A stretch of 64,000 nucleotides of DNA. Source: Mantis religiosa. Taxonomy: Eukaryota > Arthropoda > Insecta > Mantodea > Mantidae. Position numbers and translations under genes: made by a program. How positions within the stretch are numbered: position 1 is the first letter of the stretch; each line of letters opens with the position of its first letter. The DNA lies in contig JAUKNK010000155.1 of the NCBI GenBank assembly GCA_030765055.1, positions 333,001 to 397,000 on the forward strand, in the 5' to 3' direction. Under the pieces are notes generated by a model, which was not told where the DNA came from, made no database searches, and was given only the letters and a program-made list of their open reading frames with translations. Shown here in pieces: positions 46,421 to 56,498 of the stretch.

Positions 46421-46849
46421 TCAAAGCTGGTCGTCGCGAACAGCACCATCGTAGCGTGCCAGGCGATCCAGGTGTACCACCAACATCTTCCCTCGGGGAA
46501 CCTTCTGGATGCGGTAGACCAGGTCGTTAATGCTCTTCACCACCCGGTACGGTCCTTGCCATGGCCGCTGGAGCTTCGGGCAGCGTCCCTTGGTCCGGGT
46601 AGGACGGTAAAACCAGACCAGGTCACCTTGCTGAAACCCTTGGCTGTTGGCTTGCCTGTCATACCTGGTCTTCATGCGGTCGCTCGCCTTCTGGATATTC
46701 TGGCGAGCCATCTCGTGCATGTCATGCAGGTGGTCCACCAGGTTCTCCACATAATCGGTCACCGGGTGCTTCGCCTCCGGAGGGCTTCCAAAAGCCAGGT
46801 CACAAGGGAGGCGTAACTCTCGGCCAAACATTAAGCTGGCTGGCATCAT
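46421..46849 (-). pseudogene. Integrase C-terminal domain with GPY/F module
   Basis: 142 open codons: 'MFGRELRLPCDLAFGSPPEA', 'YVENLVDHLHDMHEMARQNI', 'SQGFQQGDLVWFYRPTRTKG', 'CPKLQRPWQGPYRVVKSIND' and 'KMLVVHLDRLARYDGAVRD'. The GPY...Y module is diagnostic of Ty3/Gypsy integrases. It is separated from the catalytic core by a stop (after 'FLLA', near 46877) and a frame change, with the core Glu in 'GMVERYIKTLE' at about 46965-47000. Confidence 0.92.
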
Positions 46850-47016
46850 TCCATTTGTGTCGTGTGTAGACGAGCGTTAGGCCAGCAAGAACAGCGGCAT
46901 CTTGACGTCCCAGTCTCGCTGGTGGCTGGCCACGAGCTTCCTTGCCTCTAAGGTCTTGATGTACCTTTCGACCATGCCATCCGGCTGAGGATGTAGAGGC
47001 GTCGTGCGGGTCTTGT

Positions 47017-47208
47017 TCACCCCAAGCCTTTGTAGTGCCTCTTCATTAGGTTGGACTCAAAGTTGGCACCCTGGTCACTGTGTAGCTCTAACGGCACCCC
47101 AAATCGACAGAACACTTGCTCCACGAGGCAGTCTGTGATTGTCTTTGCCTTTTGGTTTGGGATGGCATACACCTCCGGCCACTTGGTGAAGTAGTCCAGG
47201 ACCACCAT
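47017..47208 (-). pseudogene. Integrase catalytic core, second part
   Basis: 'VVLDYFTKWPEVYAIPNQKA' followed by 'FGVPLELHSDQGANFESNLM', which carries the second catalytic Asp (HSDQG). In frame with the preceding domain except for the TGA at 47224-47226, a likely CGA-to-TGA change. A frameshift follows near 47030. Confidence 0.9.
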
Positions 47209-47223
47209 TAGGTAATTGTTGTC

Positions 47224-47772
47224 TCAGTCGGAAACTGGGAAAGGTCCAGCAATGTCAACGGCGAGCCGTTCGAATGGCGCTCCGACGTTGTACTGCTGCA
47301 TGCGACCCCGACTCCTAGTCTGGGGGCCACAACACGCCGCGCACACGTGACACTGACGGCACCATCTCTCAGCATCTGCTCGGAGTGTCAGCAAGTAGTA
47401 GCGCTGCCATAGTTTGTCATTTGTTCGGTTCGCTCCCAGGTGTCCTCCTGAACTACCGGCGTGCACTTCCTCTAGGACTTCCGGGATCTTACTCCGCGGA
47501 AGTGCCAAATGTTCTCTCTGCGTCTTCCCATCGGGTGACTCCCATACCCGGAACAACACGCCCTCTCTGGTCTTCAACGAGTCCCATTGGGCCCAGTACG
47601 ACTTGTAAGTGACGCTCCTCGGTGCGATGTCCTCGCAGGTTGGTCTCGTCCCTGCCTCCACTTCCCTCATTAGTGGCTCCAGGTCTGCTCCAGCAGCTGC
47701 TCCCCCCTCCCAGCCGTCCATAGGCACTGCCACAACTACTCGGACTGCTGCGGCACGTTTCTTCTCTTCCAC
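47224..47772 (-). pseudogene. Integrase zinc-binding domain and start of catalytic core
   Basis: 182 codons. Residues 104-141 form the HHCC zinc-binding motif (H104, H111, C138, C141) in 'HAGSSGGHLGANRT' and 'WCRQCHVC'. 'FERLAVDIAGPFPVSD' holds the first catalytic Asp (D173). The premature TGA cuts the protein just after it. Residues 1-50 are the linker from RNase H. The overlapping minus frame 47489-47791 shows that the upstream junction is frameshifted. Confidence 0.92.
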
Positions 47773-47879
47773 TCTTGTGCACTGGCCGCACTCTTCTGGA
47801 CAGGGTCCTCGGGATATGACGTCTGCGTTACCCTGGCTCTTCCCTCTACGATGCTCCGAAGTGAATTCATACTCCTTCA

Positions 47880-48147
47880 GCCTTTGGACCCAGCGTGCTG
47901 TCTGGCATCCAGGTTCTTAAAGCTCAATACCCAGGTTAGGGCAGAATGGTCAGGCCTGAGGTGGAATGGCTGACCGTACAAGTACTTGTGGAAGAGCTCC
48001 AAGGTCTTTACTACCGCCATAATTCTCGTCGGATAAAGCAGTAGTTCCTCCCTGCCTTGGATACCGTCTTTTTGTAGTAGGCTATCACCCGCTCATGGCC
48101 GTCCTGGATCTGCGATAGGACACCTCCAATGCAATGGTCGCTGGCAC
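47880..48147 (-). pseudogene. Retroviral-type RNase H region of pol
   Basis: 'ASDHCIGGVLSQIQDG' (48146 downward), 'RVIAYYKKT', 'LELFHKYLYGQPFHLR' and 'DHSALTWVLSFKNLDA' follow the RNase H that succeeds the RT in Ty3/Gypsy polyproteins. Stops and frameshifts are present. It begins exactly where the RT reading is lost. Confidence 0.85.
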
Positions 48148-48338
48148 CAAGGGCTGTCAGACTCTTCAATCACTCCCCTGGATCTCATGTCCTTCAGCAT
48201 GTCTCGTACCGCGCCTTGCTTCGCCAGCGGAACGCGTCTATGTGGCTGCCGAATATGCCAGGCGTCCCCGGTGTCGATGCGGTGAAGCACTTCGTCCGTG
48301 CGGCCGTAGTCATTATCGCCTTGGCTGAAGACGCGCTG
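48093..48338 (-). pseudogene. Reverse transcriptase N-terminal stub, catalytic core deleted
   Basis: 'HRIDTGDAWHIRQPHRRVPL' and 'MLKDMRSRGVIEESDSPW' are the first conserved block of Ty3/Gypsy RT. Right after SDSPW (about 48145) the DNA passes into RNase H sequence in another frame, so fingers, palm and the YxDD active site, several hundred bases, are absent. A TAG at 48339-48341 separates the stub from the protease frame. Confidence 0.9.
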
Positions 48339-49244
48339 CTATCGCCTCAGCATTTGTCGAAATTTCTCCAGTTGTACTGCGATCAGGTGGTCGGCCGCCC
48401 TCTCCAGTAAGCCTTCTAGCCGGGGCCCCAGGTGTTGCGTCGGCACCGGCTCCTGTGCCTTGTCGATTGCTGTTACGGGCTCGCACGTTCCCAACTCCGT
48501 CCCGGCCTGGACATCGTGATCGGTGTCCGCTGGAATTAGCAGCCTCACTGACACCTCCTCTCGGCACGGCAGCAATGCCCTGGCTACACACAGTGCGCGT
48601 GCAGGCGTCTTATGGTCCAGCATCCTGTTGCTGGTTCTCTGGCCTTCCAGTCGTGCCCTCACCACCACCTCGCTCCTTGCGGGGACAACCACGTTTTCGT
48701 TCAAGACGACCCTGCAGGTTCCAAGGCGCTCTTCGGTTTGACGGAGTATAACCTCTTCCCCGTTGAACCGCAGAACCTTCCTGCCATGGTCGACCGTCGC
48801 CTCGTGGCTCCTGAGGGCATCCAGTCCCGGAATCACCTCCTCAGCCACCTGCGCGACCAACACCCATAGACGCATGGCACTCCGTTCCAAGGTCAGCTCC
48901 AGCAGGGCCACCTTCTCCACAGGTAAGGTGTCGCCCGATGCCGTCACAAGCTGGTATGGTCGGCTCGGCTTCCTCGTCGGCAAACCCTTTGCCACGTCAG
49001 GTCTGATGATGGTTACGGCCGCCCCGGTGTCCACCAGCACGCGGCACGGCTTTCCTCTTACCCAGCCATCCGCGATGAGGCTGTCATCCATCCGCTGGCT
49101 GATGGCGTGCAGTGGCACTCGAGGGGATGGTGGTGATGGCGCCGACGTGCCCCTCTCCTCGACGGCCCTTACTCGTTTTCCGGCTGCTCTTCCTGGTGTG
49201 GGCAGTCTCTCTGCAGGTTCCCGGGCTGTCCACACCGCCAACAC
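48339..49244 (-). pseudogene. Aspartic protease and pol N-terminal region
   Basis: 301 open codons. Residues 71-75 'VDTGA' in 'CRVLVDTGAAVTIIRPDV' are the active site of a retropepsin-type aspartic protease (D72). 'VIPGLDALRSHEATVDHGRK' is a typical C-terminal protease segment. The tail (residues 270-301) leads into RT. The frame overlaps the end of gag (49169-49244) in a different register, the arrangement used for ribosomal frameshifting in many Gypsy elements; here a mutation could give the same picture. The protease motif itself looks intact. Confidence 0.9.
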
Positions 49245-49402
49245 AGGCCACTAGGTGTTCGCGGGCGTCCCTCGACTCTTCTTCTGTCTCCGACGTAGCG
49301 CACACTCCTCGTTCTCGACGACGGGATAGCTGTTAATTTGGCCGCCTCCATCCTTAATGCTGCCGTTAGCGTCTCGTGAATTGTTTCATAATCGCCGAGC
49401 AT
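49169..49402 (-). pseudogene. Gag C terminus with zinc knuckle
   Basis: 'ETIHETLTAALRMEAAKLTA' (end of capsid), a basic stretch 'RYVGDRRRVEGRP', then 'CWRCGQPGNLQRDCPH'. This has the CX2CX4HX4C spacing of the nucleocapsid knuckle with the His replaced by Asn. It ends at a stop just after 'QPENE'. Confidence 0.88.
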
Positions 49403-50212
49403 TAGGCGCTGACGAATCTCCTTGTCCCGTACCCGTCAACGAATGTGTAGGCAGCTTCCCGGGTTACGAACTCTGGTGGGAGGTCGACTAGAGCCTTGCT
49501 AGCCAGTTGTTCAACTGCCAGGGCGAACTCCTGCAGCGTTTCCAGTAGCTGCTGCGACCTTGCCTTCAGCTGGCTGCGGTACGTTGCGGCTAAGCTGTGG
49601 TTCCCAAACGATTCTCCAGGGCCTCCCAGATGTCCTTGGACGCCGCCGTTGTCTGTACCGCGTTTAGGACTTCCGCGGCACGTCCCTGGAGGCTGGCTAA
49701 TAACTGTGTGGCCTCCTCCTCTGGTGACCATTTGTTGTGCTTGGCCACTGCGTCGAATTGGCGGCGGAAGACCTCAAACGTTGACGCGCCGGCGAAGGTT
49801 CGTCGCCGAGCCGATGTTGTGTCGCGTCCCGGTGCGTCGAACTTCAAATCCTTTAACCTCCTGCGAACGACGTCCTCCACCCGTTCAGGGACTTTGCGTT
49901 GCTATCAGCCTTTCCCTCCAGCTCGTCAACGTGGCTCGCCAGGTCTTTGAAACGCTCGCCTAACTCTATGACGTCCTCCTTTACGCCAGTCAGCTGCTCT
50001 TGGAAGTTCACGGCAAGGGCCTCGTTTGCCGCTTTCATCTCCGTGGCCAGGCTGTCGTTCGCTGCCCTCATTTCTGTGGTCAGTACGGCCATCTTTTCGG
50101 CGATTGTCGTGGCCAAGCTTTTGTCTGCCGCTTCCATCTTCTCGGCGATGTTGCCGTTGGCCGTCTTCATTTCTTCCATTTTGTGTAAAATCTTTTCCAG
50201 TGAAGATTCCAT
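49403..50212 (-). pseudogene. Gag: N-terminal coiled coil and capsid-like region
   Basis: The ATG at 50212 opens 'MESSLEKILHKMEEMKTANG'. The first ~100 residues form a coiled coil with near repeats ('AANDSLATEMKAANEALAVN'). After a frame change near 49870 comes the capsid start ('STFEVFRRQFDAVAKHNKWS', 'ATQLLASLQGRAAEVLNAVQ', 'DIWEALENRLG'). A second shift near 49600 leads to 'YRSQLKARSQQLLETLQEFA' and 'LPPEFVTREAAYTFVDGY'. This is a normal Gypsy capsid layout broken by two frameshifts. Confidence 0.87.
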
Positions 50213-50238
50213 GACCGTTATCCCAATCCTGACGCGTT

Positions 50239-50745
50239 GTGACTTTGTGGGTTTTTTTTTGTTTTTTTTTTTGTTTTTTTTTCTTTTTTTGTTTGTTTTT
50301 TGTTTTTTAATGGGCGCTGATGACCTAGCAGTTGAGCGCCCATAAATACAAATCATCATCATCATCATCATCATCATCACTTTGTGGGTTCGCAAAATTA
50401 AAAAGTTCAATTACACCACTCAATATGTTCTTTATTTCCACCTTATTCCAATATCACAGTTACAATTTAATGTACACAATTAAAACTAAGACAGCACGTC
50501 TTTACACGTACGCTCAGCGCGACTACACTTCTGCTTGTCCGGCTCACTCTAACACAACTGAGTGTCTCCTCGCTGGTACTGATCGGCGGCCCGAAGTCTC
50601 TCGATTCTCCTTTTATGGAGGGGCAAAACTTTCTCGAAGCTGCCTGTCACTTCGAGCGGCAGGAGGAGGGGTTATCCCTGCGTCTGCGCTCTCGCCGCCT
50701 GCCCGCATTTATTGTTCAGCATCGTAGCTTGCCGCTGACGTAACA
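50239..50745 (-). repeat. LTR, gag-proximal side, interrupted by a LINE 3' end
   Basis: 'tgtgactttgtgggtt' at 50239 and again from 50381 shows that the LTR is split by an insertion (50254-50380). The outer end is 'gctgacgtaaca' (50745), giving TGTTAC...GTCACA on the minus strand. No clear tRNA primer-binding site is seen between 50238 and the gag ATG at 50212. Confidence 0.72.
50254..50380 (+). mobile_element. 5'-truncated LINE 3' end with stem-loop and (ATC)n tail
   Basis: A T-rich run is followed by 'gggcgctgatgacctagcag' and 'ttgagcgccc', which can pair GGGCGCT with AGCGCCC. It is followed by 'ataaatacaa' and nine ATC repeats (to ~50380). The target-site duplication 'actttgtgggtt' lies on both sides (50242-50253 and 50380-50391). 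The same kind of stem-loop closes the larger LINE at 55382-57993. Confidence 0.75.
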
Positions 50746-50746
50746 A

Positions 50747-52175
50747 TATATAACATTAAGGTGAGTCTTATTTTAATTAACCAGTAAGTGAAGAAGTATG
50801 TAGTAGCAGCTTTCTTTTGTTTTTATTATGGAATTGTGAGTAATTATAATTGTTTTTTGTTTTCCCTCCTAACAGTAGCTTATCAGATACTCAATATCTT
50901 CCTATCTCGCATTAGCACGCGAGCATTAACTACTTCAATCTTGTCGCATTGATCATATAACCGTAATAATGATTTTGTGGATTTAGGTTAGACAGATTTT
51001 CGAGTGAAATAATCAGTTCGACCAGAGCTACACCTGCACTCAATAAATTACAATTACCATTACCGAATTAATGAATTTAAGACAAATACATTTTTTAAAA
51101 TAAAAACTAAATAATATACAGTATAACAAACTACAAATAGTAAGTAGTATATGAGCATTGTTTGAATACGGTACAACAAATTTCCTGCCGAAACGTGTAA
51201 TTCGAACAACCCACATATTTCCTGAGTGACTGCGACCGCAGCGCTAAGCGTGGGAGAATCATACATCACGAAGTACCAGTAGAATGCTGTAGTTGTTGGG
51301 AGCGTGTAATTTTTATGTATTCACCTATGTGTCCCAGTTAATAAGAACGTTTTCCAAAATATTATAACATCGCCGGTTTTTGTTTCCGTGTAAATCATAT
51401 CCTAACTTTGAATAATCGTAACTCGGAACTATATAGCATACAGCAATCAATATAGAGAAGGCGTCGGTATGGGTATCACTACTGCCGAACCCCAAAGATT
51501 GGGAAATAACCTATAAGACCATTTATGATTGAATATTCGATATGACTTGACGTTGGAGGACGTAAATTAAAAATAATAACAGGAAGAATGATAGGGTGAA
51601 AAGATTATTACTCAGGACACTTAGTCACATATTTCGCAGTGCAGGCGATGTTATCAGTTTAGGCCGTACGGCTTTCTATCAGAGCTAAAGAGAAGTAAAC
51701 AGGTCTCAGAACAATATGTACGGTAATGAAGTCAGAAAGTGTGTTGTCTAAAGCATGGAAATTAGTTGTAAAACTGACTTTGTTATCTCTGGAATCCATA
51801 AAACAGTCTAAGGTACTTGCTTCCTCCTCCTCTTCATCGCTGTTTACTATAGATACTAGGTTGCTGTTTTTGCTATTTCATCTTCCATCAAGTGATCCCG
51901 ATAGCGGTATTCTTGTTCTGAGTAGTTAACTTGGCAGCCTATAGCCAGCCATCACAACACATACCTACTTTGCTATAAAAATAACTCACAACTTACAATG
52001 ATGACCTAACAAAACCTAAAGTAGAGCGATAAATTAATGCTATAGTCACTTGTTATAGTGACTGTGATAGTCACCTGTCACCTCTCTTGAACCGTTCTAG
52101 TCAACGGCATTATATTCTTGGTACCGTGGTAGTAAGGCATATACCTAGAGGATCAGACAGATACTAGGTAGAGGT
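50747..52175 (+). repeat. Duplicated locus, copy 1 (uninterrupted)
   Basis: Collinear with 53780-55381 plus 57994-58535. Landmarks: 'atataacattaaggtga', 'tagcttatcagatactcaat', 'aacattatcagtttaggccg'-like, 'gtctaaagcatggaaattag', 'agtgatcccgatagcggtat', 'cttggcagcctatagccagc', 'gcatatacctagaggatcag'. It includes a SINE1 3'-end relic near 51535-51580. It is the empty-site reference for the LINE in copy 2. Confidence 0.87.
51726..51929 (-). pseudogene. Acidic frame of unknown nature, copy 1
   Basis: Minus-strand counterpart of the frame at 58053-58311: 'NNSDEEEE', then 'STLDCFMDSRDNKVSFTTNF' and 'HALDN'. It shows about eight differences from copy 2 over ~185 bp. Function unknown; see copy 2. 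Confidence 0.35.
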
Positions 52176-53779
52176 CGGTCTCCCAGATATAAAAGGTAAT
52201 ACTAGAAAAATGGGGCGCGATGAAACGGTAATTTGAACACATAATGGAAAATGGCGACTTAGCAATTGTTCGCAGACCAAGGGATTCATCAATATAATTA
52301 GCAACTTTGAATTGTCTTTCCTGTCTCAAAAATTTAAGGCGACGCTACCAGGAAGAATGCTGAAAATACAGAGTATACATTAAAACTGCTTGAAATTTTC
52401 TCATCAGTTGTGGTAGTGGACTTCTAATGAAGCTTCCTAATTTCGTCCTTCTTAATTATATATTTTTCAAACTATTTACTGGTTTTAATACAGTGATTTT
52501 TGAATGTTTTATAAAGTGTCTCGGATGATACAGATTTTCTTATAGAAAATTTCCTATTTTAGATTCAGATTTCTACGCACATCAGCTATAAAGGTTGTTA
52601 TAGGTAGTTTTAAAATGTGTATCAAGTAGTCTTGGAGAAAACAAAGTATGTGTGAATATATCACATTTTCATTAAATTCCTTGCAGTTTCGAGATTCCAC
52701 ATTCAATAATATGTAAATTATTCAATTTCAAACAAACGTAACAACATTATTAAAGATTTATTATGGAATGCTTACGCAAAGTTTCATACAAACTCTTTGA
52801 GAGCTGCAGAACTTGGGGTATTCAGACCATAAAAAGATAATGAAAAATTTAAGGCAGGGAAGACGGAGTTTTATAGATTTAGATAGAAATTAAACTATTT
52901 TGTTTACTATGAAATCCCCATGCATCATATGCAGGCTCTACAGCCATCTTGTTACCTTCTCTGACTTTAACCTGTTTACCTTGATACTTTTTTATGATAT
53001 TTCTATCCACATACGTTTTTACCCAAAAAAAGAGACATAAAGGTTTTCCTGGAATTTCATTATATTAGGAAAATTACTACAATCGTTACATTTACTGTTA
53101 TAAATGATTGAAACTTTCGACTCTGTGTCGTTTAGATAATATTTTTAAGCTGCATATGCTCGCTTGCCTACTTCTAATGAATCTGGAGGAGAACATTAAG
53201 CAGTATAATAGGATATTCCTGACTTTTTGTCAATTGTTTGTTTTCGGCATCATTCATTATTAAGATGTTTCATATACAGCCATAATGATAACCGCATTTT
53301 ATTGAACACTTATCTAGGAGCATACATATACGAAAACACAAAGAAATACATGGAAATTTTCTGTGGTTTTAGATTATGCGTATGACAACCTGGATATTCC
53401 ATTGACTGAAAATATTTAATATATTAACTAACGAACGTTATGAAGACACGTACTTACATTATTTTACCCAGATAAGACTAAGGAAGTTGTTAATCTTCAA
53501 GCATTTTTCAAGTCTTTTAAAGATAATAACAATAACATCTTTATGCATACAAATTGTTTAGCCTGTTTCTTATAGTACCGTCCACTACTTGTTCTGAAGA
53601 ACAAATTTTTCGTGCTTGAAGACAATGAAAGCTTATCTACAAAACAGCTTAGGCAATAGCAGATTAACATCATTGGCCACTATTTCCATTCACCAGGATC
53701 TACTCAGTCAACGGATGATGACGAACACATCAGAGATGCTTTCGCAAGGATAAAAATGAGAAACCAGACATAATAGTGT
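52176..53779. other. 1.6-kb AT-rich sequence without a recognised feature
   Basis: No supported coding frame, no tRNA-like head and no terminal repeats seen. It separates the two copies of the duplicated locus. Confidence 0.5.
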
Positions 53780-54403
53780 TAATATATAACATTAAGGTGA
53801 CCCTTACTTTAATTAACCAATAAGTGAAGTAGTATGTAGTAGCAGATTTCTTTTGGTTTTATTATGGAATTGTAAGTAATTGTAAATAATTTTTGTTTGT
53901 TTTCCCTCCCACTAGTAGCTTATCAGATACTTAATATCTTCCTATCTCGCATTAGTACGAGAACATTAGCTACTTCAATCTTGTCGCATTGATCATATAA
54001 CAGTAATAATGAATTTTGCATTTAGGTTAGACAGAATTTCGAGTCAAATAGTCATTTCTGCCAGAGCTACACCTGCACTCAATACATTACTGTTACCATT
54101 ACCAAATTAATGAATTTAAGACAAATACATTTTTTAAATAAAAACTAAATAGCATATAGTATAACAAAATATGAATAATAAGTAGTATATGAGCATTGTT
54201 TGAAACCGCTACAACAAATTACCTGCCGAAACGTGTAATTCGAATATCCCATATATTTCCTGAGTGACTGCGAGAGTAGCGCTACGCGTGGGAGAATCAT
54301 ACACCACGAAGTACCAGGAGAAAGCGGTAGATGTCGCGAGCATGTAACTTTTATGTATACATCTATGTTCCCAGTTTATAAGAACGTTTTCTAAAATATT
54401 ATA

Positions 54404-54805
54404 ACATTGATGGTTTTGTTTCCGTGTAAATCATATGCTTACTTTGAATAATAGTAATTCGGAACTATATACTATACAGGAATCAATAAAGAGAAGAAAG
54501 AACCTTCGTGTTTTCGGTCGAAAGTCTGCAAAATGTTGTATATGTCCAACAAACTCATTCTTATTTCTTGTTTCATTACCTTCATTTCTACTTCTCGATA
54601 GTATAACATTGATGGTTGTGTTTGCTTGTATCATCATAACCTAACTTTGAATAATCGTAATTCGTAGCTATATACCATACAGGAATCAATATAGAGAAGT
54701 AAGAAACTTCGTGTTTTGGAACGAAAGTCTACAAAATGTTGTATATGTCCAACAAATTCATTCTTGTTTCTTGTTACATTACCTTCAATTCCAACATTTA
54801 CTTCT
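54404..54805 (+). repeat. ~202-bp tandem duplication
   Basis: Two consecutive copies begin 'acattgatggttttgtttcc' (54404) and 'acattgatggttgtgtttgc' (54606) and both contain 'caaaatgttgtatatgtcca'. Copy 1 of the locus (51359-51470) has only one, shorter, unit. Confidence 0.85.
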
Positions 54806-55149
54806 TCGTAACATTTCAATGATACTTTAAATATAGTGTGAACATATAATATACCTTTTTGGAATCATTTTTAACCTGGCTTCAGAAATTAAGTGCCAGA
54901 ATATGGTATTGCAGATTATTATTTCTTAGTATGAATCTCTATTAAATAATCAATTTATTCATTTTTCATTTATTTACTTTATTTGCGTCTTTAAATGTTT
55001 TTCTTAAGATTCCCGAGATGAACTTAAGAGATGGCATTCGACCAGAGTATCGGATATTTTTACAGTGAGGGTTATAGGTTAGTTTGTTCGTTAAAGATAA
55101 AATATATGTATTCAACTCTTTGGAAATGTCACATAACAGAAAGCTCACC

Positions 55150-55235
55150 TCGGTAGTGAATATGGTAGCGCGTATACCTCTACCACTTCAATCAATGTCC
55201 GATTGTACTTGACGTTGGAGGACGTAAATTAAAAA
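55150..55235 (+). repeat. SINE1 deletion copy (head and tail only)
   Basis: The tRNA-like start 'cctcggtagtgaatatggta' is joined to the SINE1 3' end 'caatcaatgtccgat' and 'gttggaggacgtaaatta', with the middle missing. Confidence 0.65.
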
Positions 55236-55390
55236 AAATAACAGGAATAATTATAGGGTGAAAACATTATTGCCCAGGACAAGTAGTGACATTATTCAGT
55301 GCAGACGCCGTTATCAGTTTAGGCCGTACGGCCTTATCAGTGTTAAGGAGAAGTAAACAGGTTTCAGAATAACATGTATAGAAATGCCCC

Positions 55391-55981
55391 GAGCCATACA
55401 ACCAACCTTTCACAGCAGCCGAGCTCGCCCATTCTCTGGCGTTAGCAAAGGAGACTTCTCCAAGTCCCGATGACGTACACCGACAGATACTGCTACATCT
55501 TCCATCTGAGGCGCGATGTTTCCTTTTAAACATCTATAACCGCATTTGGCATGAGCGGGTTTTGCCTTCCTCCTGGCGAGAGGGTATTGTCATCCCCTTC
55601 CCTAGACATGGAAAGGACCGCACACTCCCATCTAGCTACCGCCCCATTTGCCTGACGAGCGTCATCTGTAAGACCTTCGAGCGAATGATAAACGCTCGGT
55701 TAAATTTGTGGCTAGAAAAACATAACCAGCTGTCCAACTTGCAATGCGGTTTTCGTCGCCATCGCTCAAGTGTCGATAATCTAACACGCCTTGAGGGGTA
55801 TATTTCTGATGCCTTTCTACTGAAAGAGCACGCCGTGGGCGTATTCCTCGACCTGGAGATGGCCTACGACACCACTTTGCGGTACGGCAGCTGCATAACC
55901 TACATGGTTACGGTATGTGTGGGCATCTACCCGAATTCCTATGCAACTTTTCAAAGCTTCGCCGTTTTGGTGTGCGCATAG
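55391..55981 (+). pseudogene. LINE reverse transcriptase, N-terminal half
   Basis: The frame is open from the truncation point, so it has no start of its own. 'AELAHSLALAKETSPSPDDV' precedes the RT proper, followed by 'WREGIVIPFPRHGKD', 'SSYRPICLTSVICKTFERMI' (conserved SYRPI.LTS block), 'LQCGFRRHRSSVDNLTRLEG' and 'VGVFLDLEMAYDT', motif A with the catalytic Asp at 55850-55852. It stops at 55981 through a frameshift. The sequence continues as 'RIGNTIHRERIQ' and 'GVPQGSILSVTL' in other frames. Confidence 0.9.
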
Positions 55982-56099
55982 GAAACACGATACACCGGGA
56001 GCGGATACAGAGGACGGCGTACCTCAGGGGTCGATTTTGAGCGTCACCCTTTAATGCCGTAGCGATTAACGGCATCACTAGTGCCGTTCGAAGTGGAAT

Positions 56100-56498
56100 T
56101 CCATCATCCCTTATGTTGACGGCTTCGCAGTGTATTATAGGTCTGCCAACATGGATAACATTGAGCGCCAACTGCAGCTGACCATTACCCAGCTAGCAGC
56201 TTGGGCGCTTCAAACCGGCTTCCGTTTTTCAGCTGCGAAGACGCAGTGTATCCACTTTCACCGCCTACGAGGTATTCACCCGCCTCCTGATATTCATTTG
56301 AACAGCACACCCCTGCCATTTGTCTCGCACCTGAAGTTCTTGGGCCTCTACTTGGACCGACAACTCAATTGGGAGCACCACATTCGTCACCTTCGAGCCT
56401 CTTGCGATCGTCCTCTTCGGGTGCTGAAGGTATTATCTGGAGCATCTTGGGGGGGGCGTTCGCACGGTAATGTTGAGGCTGTACCGCTCTCTGGTTAG
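56100..56498 (+). pseudogene. LINE reverse transcriptase, palm C and thumb, active site mutated
   Basis: 'YVDGFAVYYRSANMDNIERQ' at 56112 onward is the YxDD block with the second Asp changed to Gly (GAC GGC at 56118-56123). Then 'LAAWALQTGFRFSAAKTQCI', 'FLGLYLDRQLNWEHHIRHLR' and 'LRVLKVLSGASWG', the usual thumb order, ending in a frameshift in a run of seven G near 56451. Confidence 0.9.

Larger units (their letters stand above)
45933..50745 (-). mobile_element. Ty3/Gypsy-type LTR retrotransposon, defective
   Basis: Minus-strand element of GC-rich composition within AT-rich surroundings. Order from right to left: LTR (50239-50745), gag (50212 to about 49169), protease, truncated reverse transcriptase, RNase H, integrase, LTR (about 46362-45933). 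The domain order PR-RT-RH-IN is that of Ty3/Gypsy. It has lost the reverse-transcriptase core and carries stops and frameshifts throughout. The two LTRs match well only over their first ~60 bp on the plus strand, so they may come from related but different elements, or one has been replaced. Confidence 0.9.
53780..55381 (+). repeat. Duplicated locus, copy 2, left part
   Basis: Matches 50747-51720 in order ('atataacattaaggtgaccc', 'tcctatctcgcattagta'-like, 'gggagaatcatacaccacga', 'ggccgtacggccttatcagt') but is longer because of an internal tandem duplication (54404-54805) and about 330 bp around 54810-55145. It ends at the LINE insertion. Confidence 0.85.

Noticed and set aside
46343..46816. 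157-codon plus-strand frame, and other plus-strand frames between 47.4 and 50.0 kb
   Set aside because: Antisense to the GC-rich pol and gag of the minus-strand LTR element, which have clear domains. The plus frames have none.
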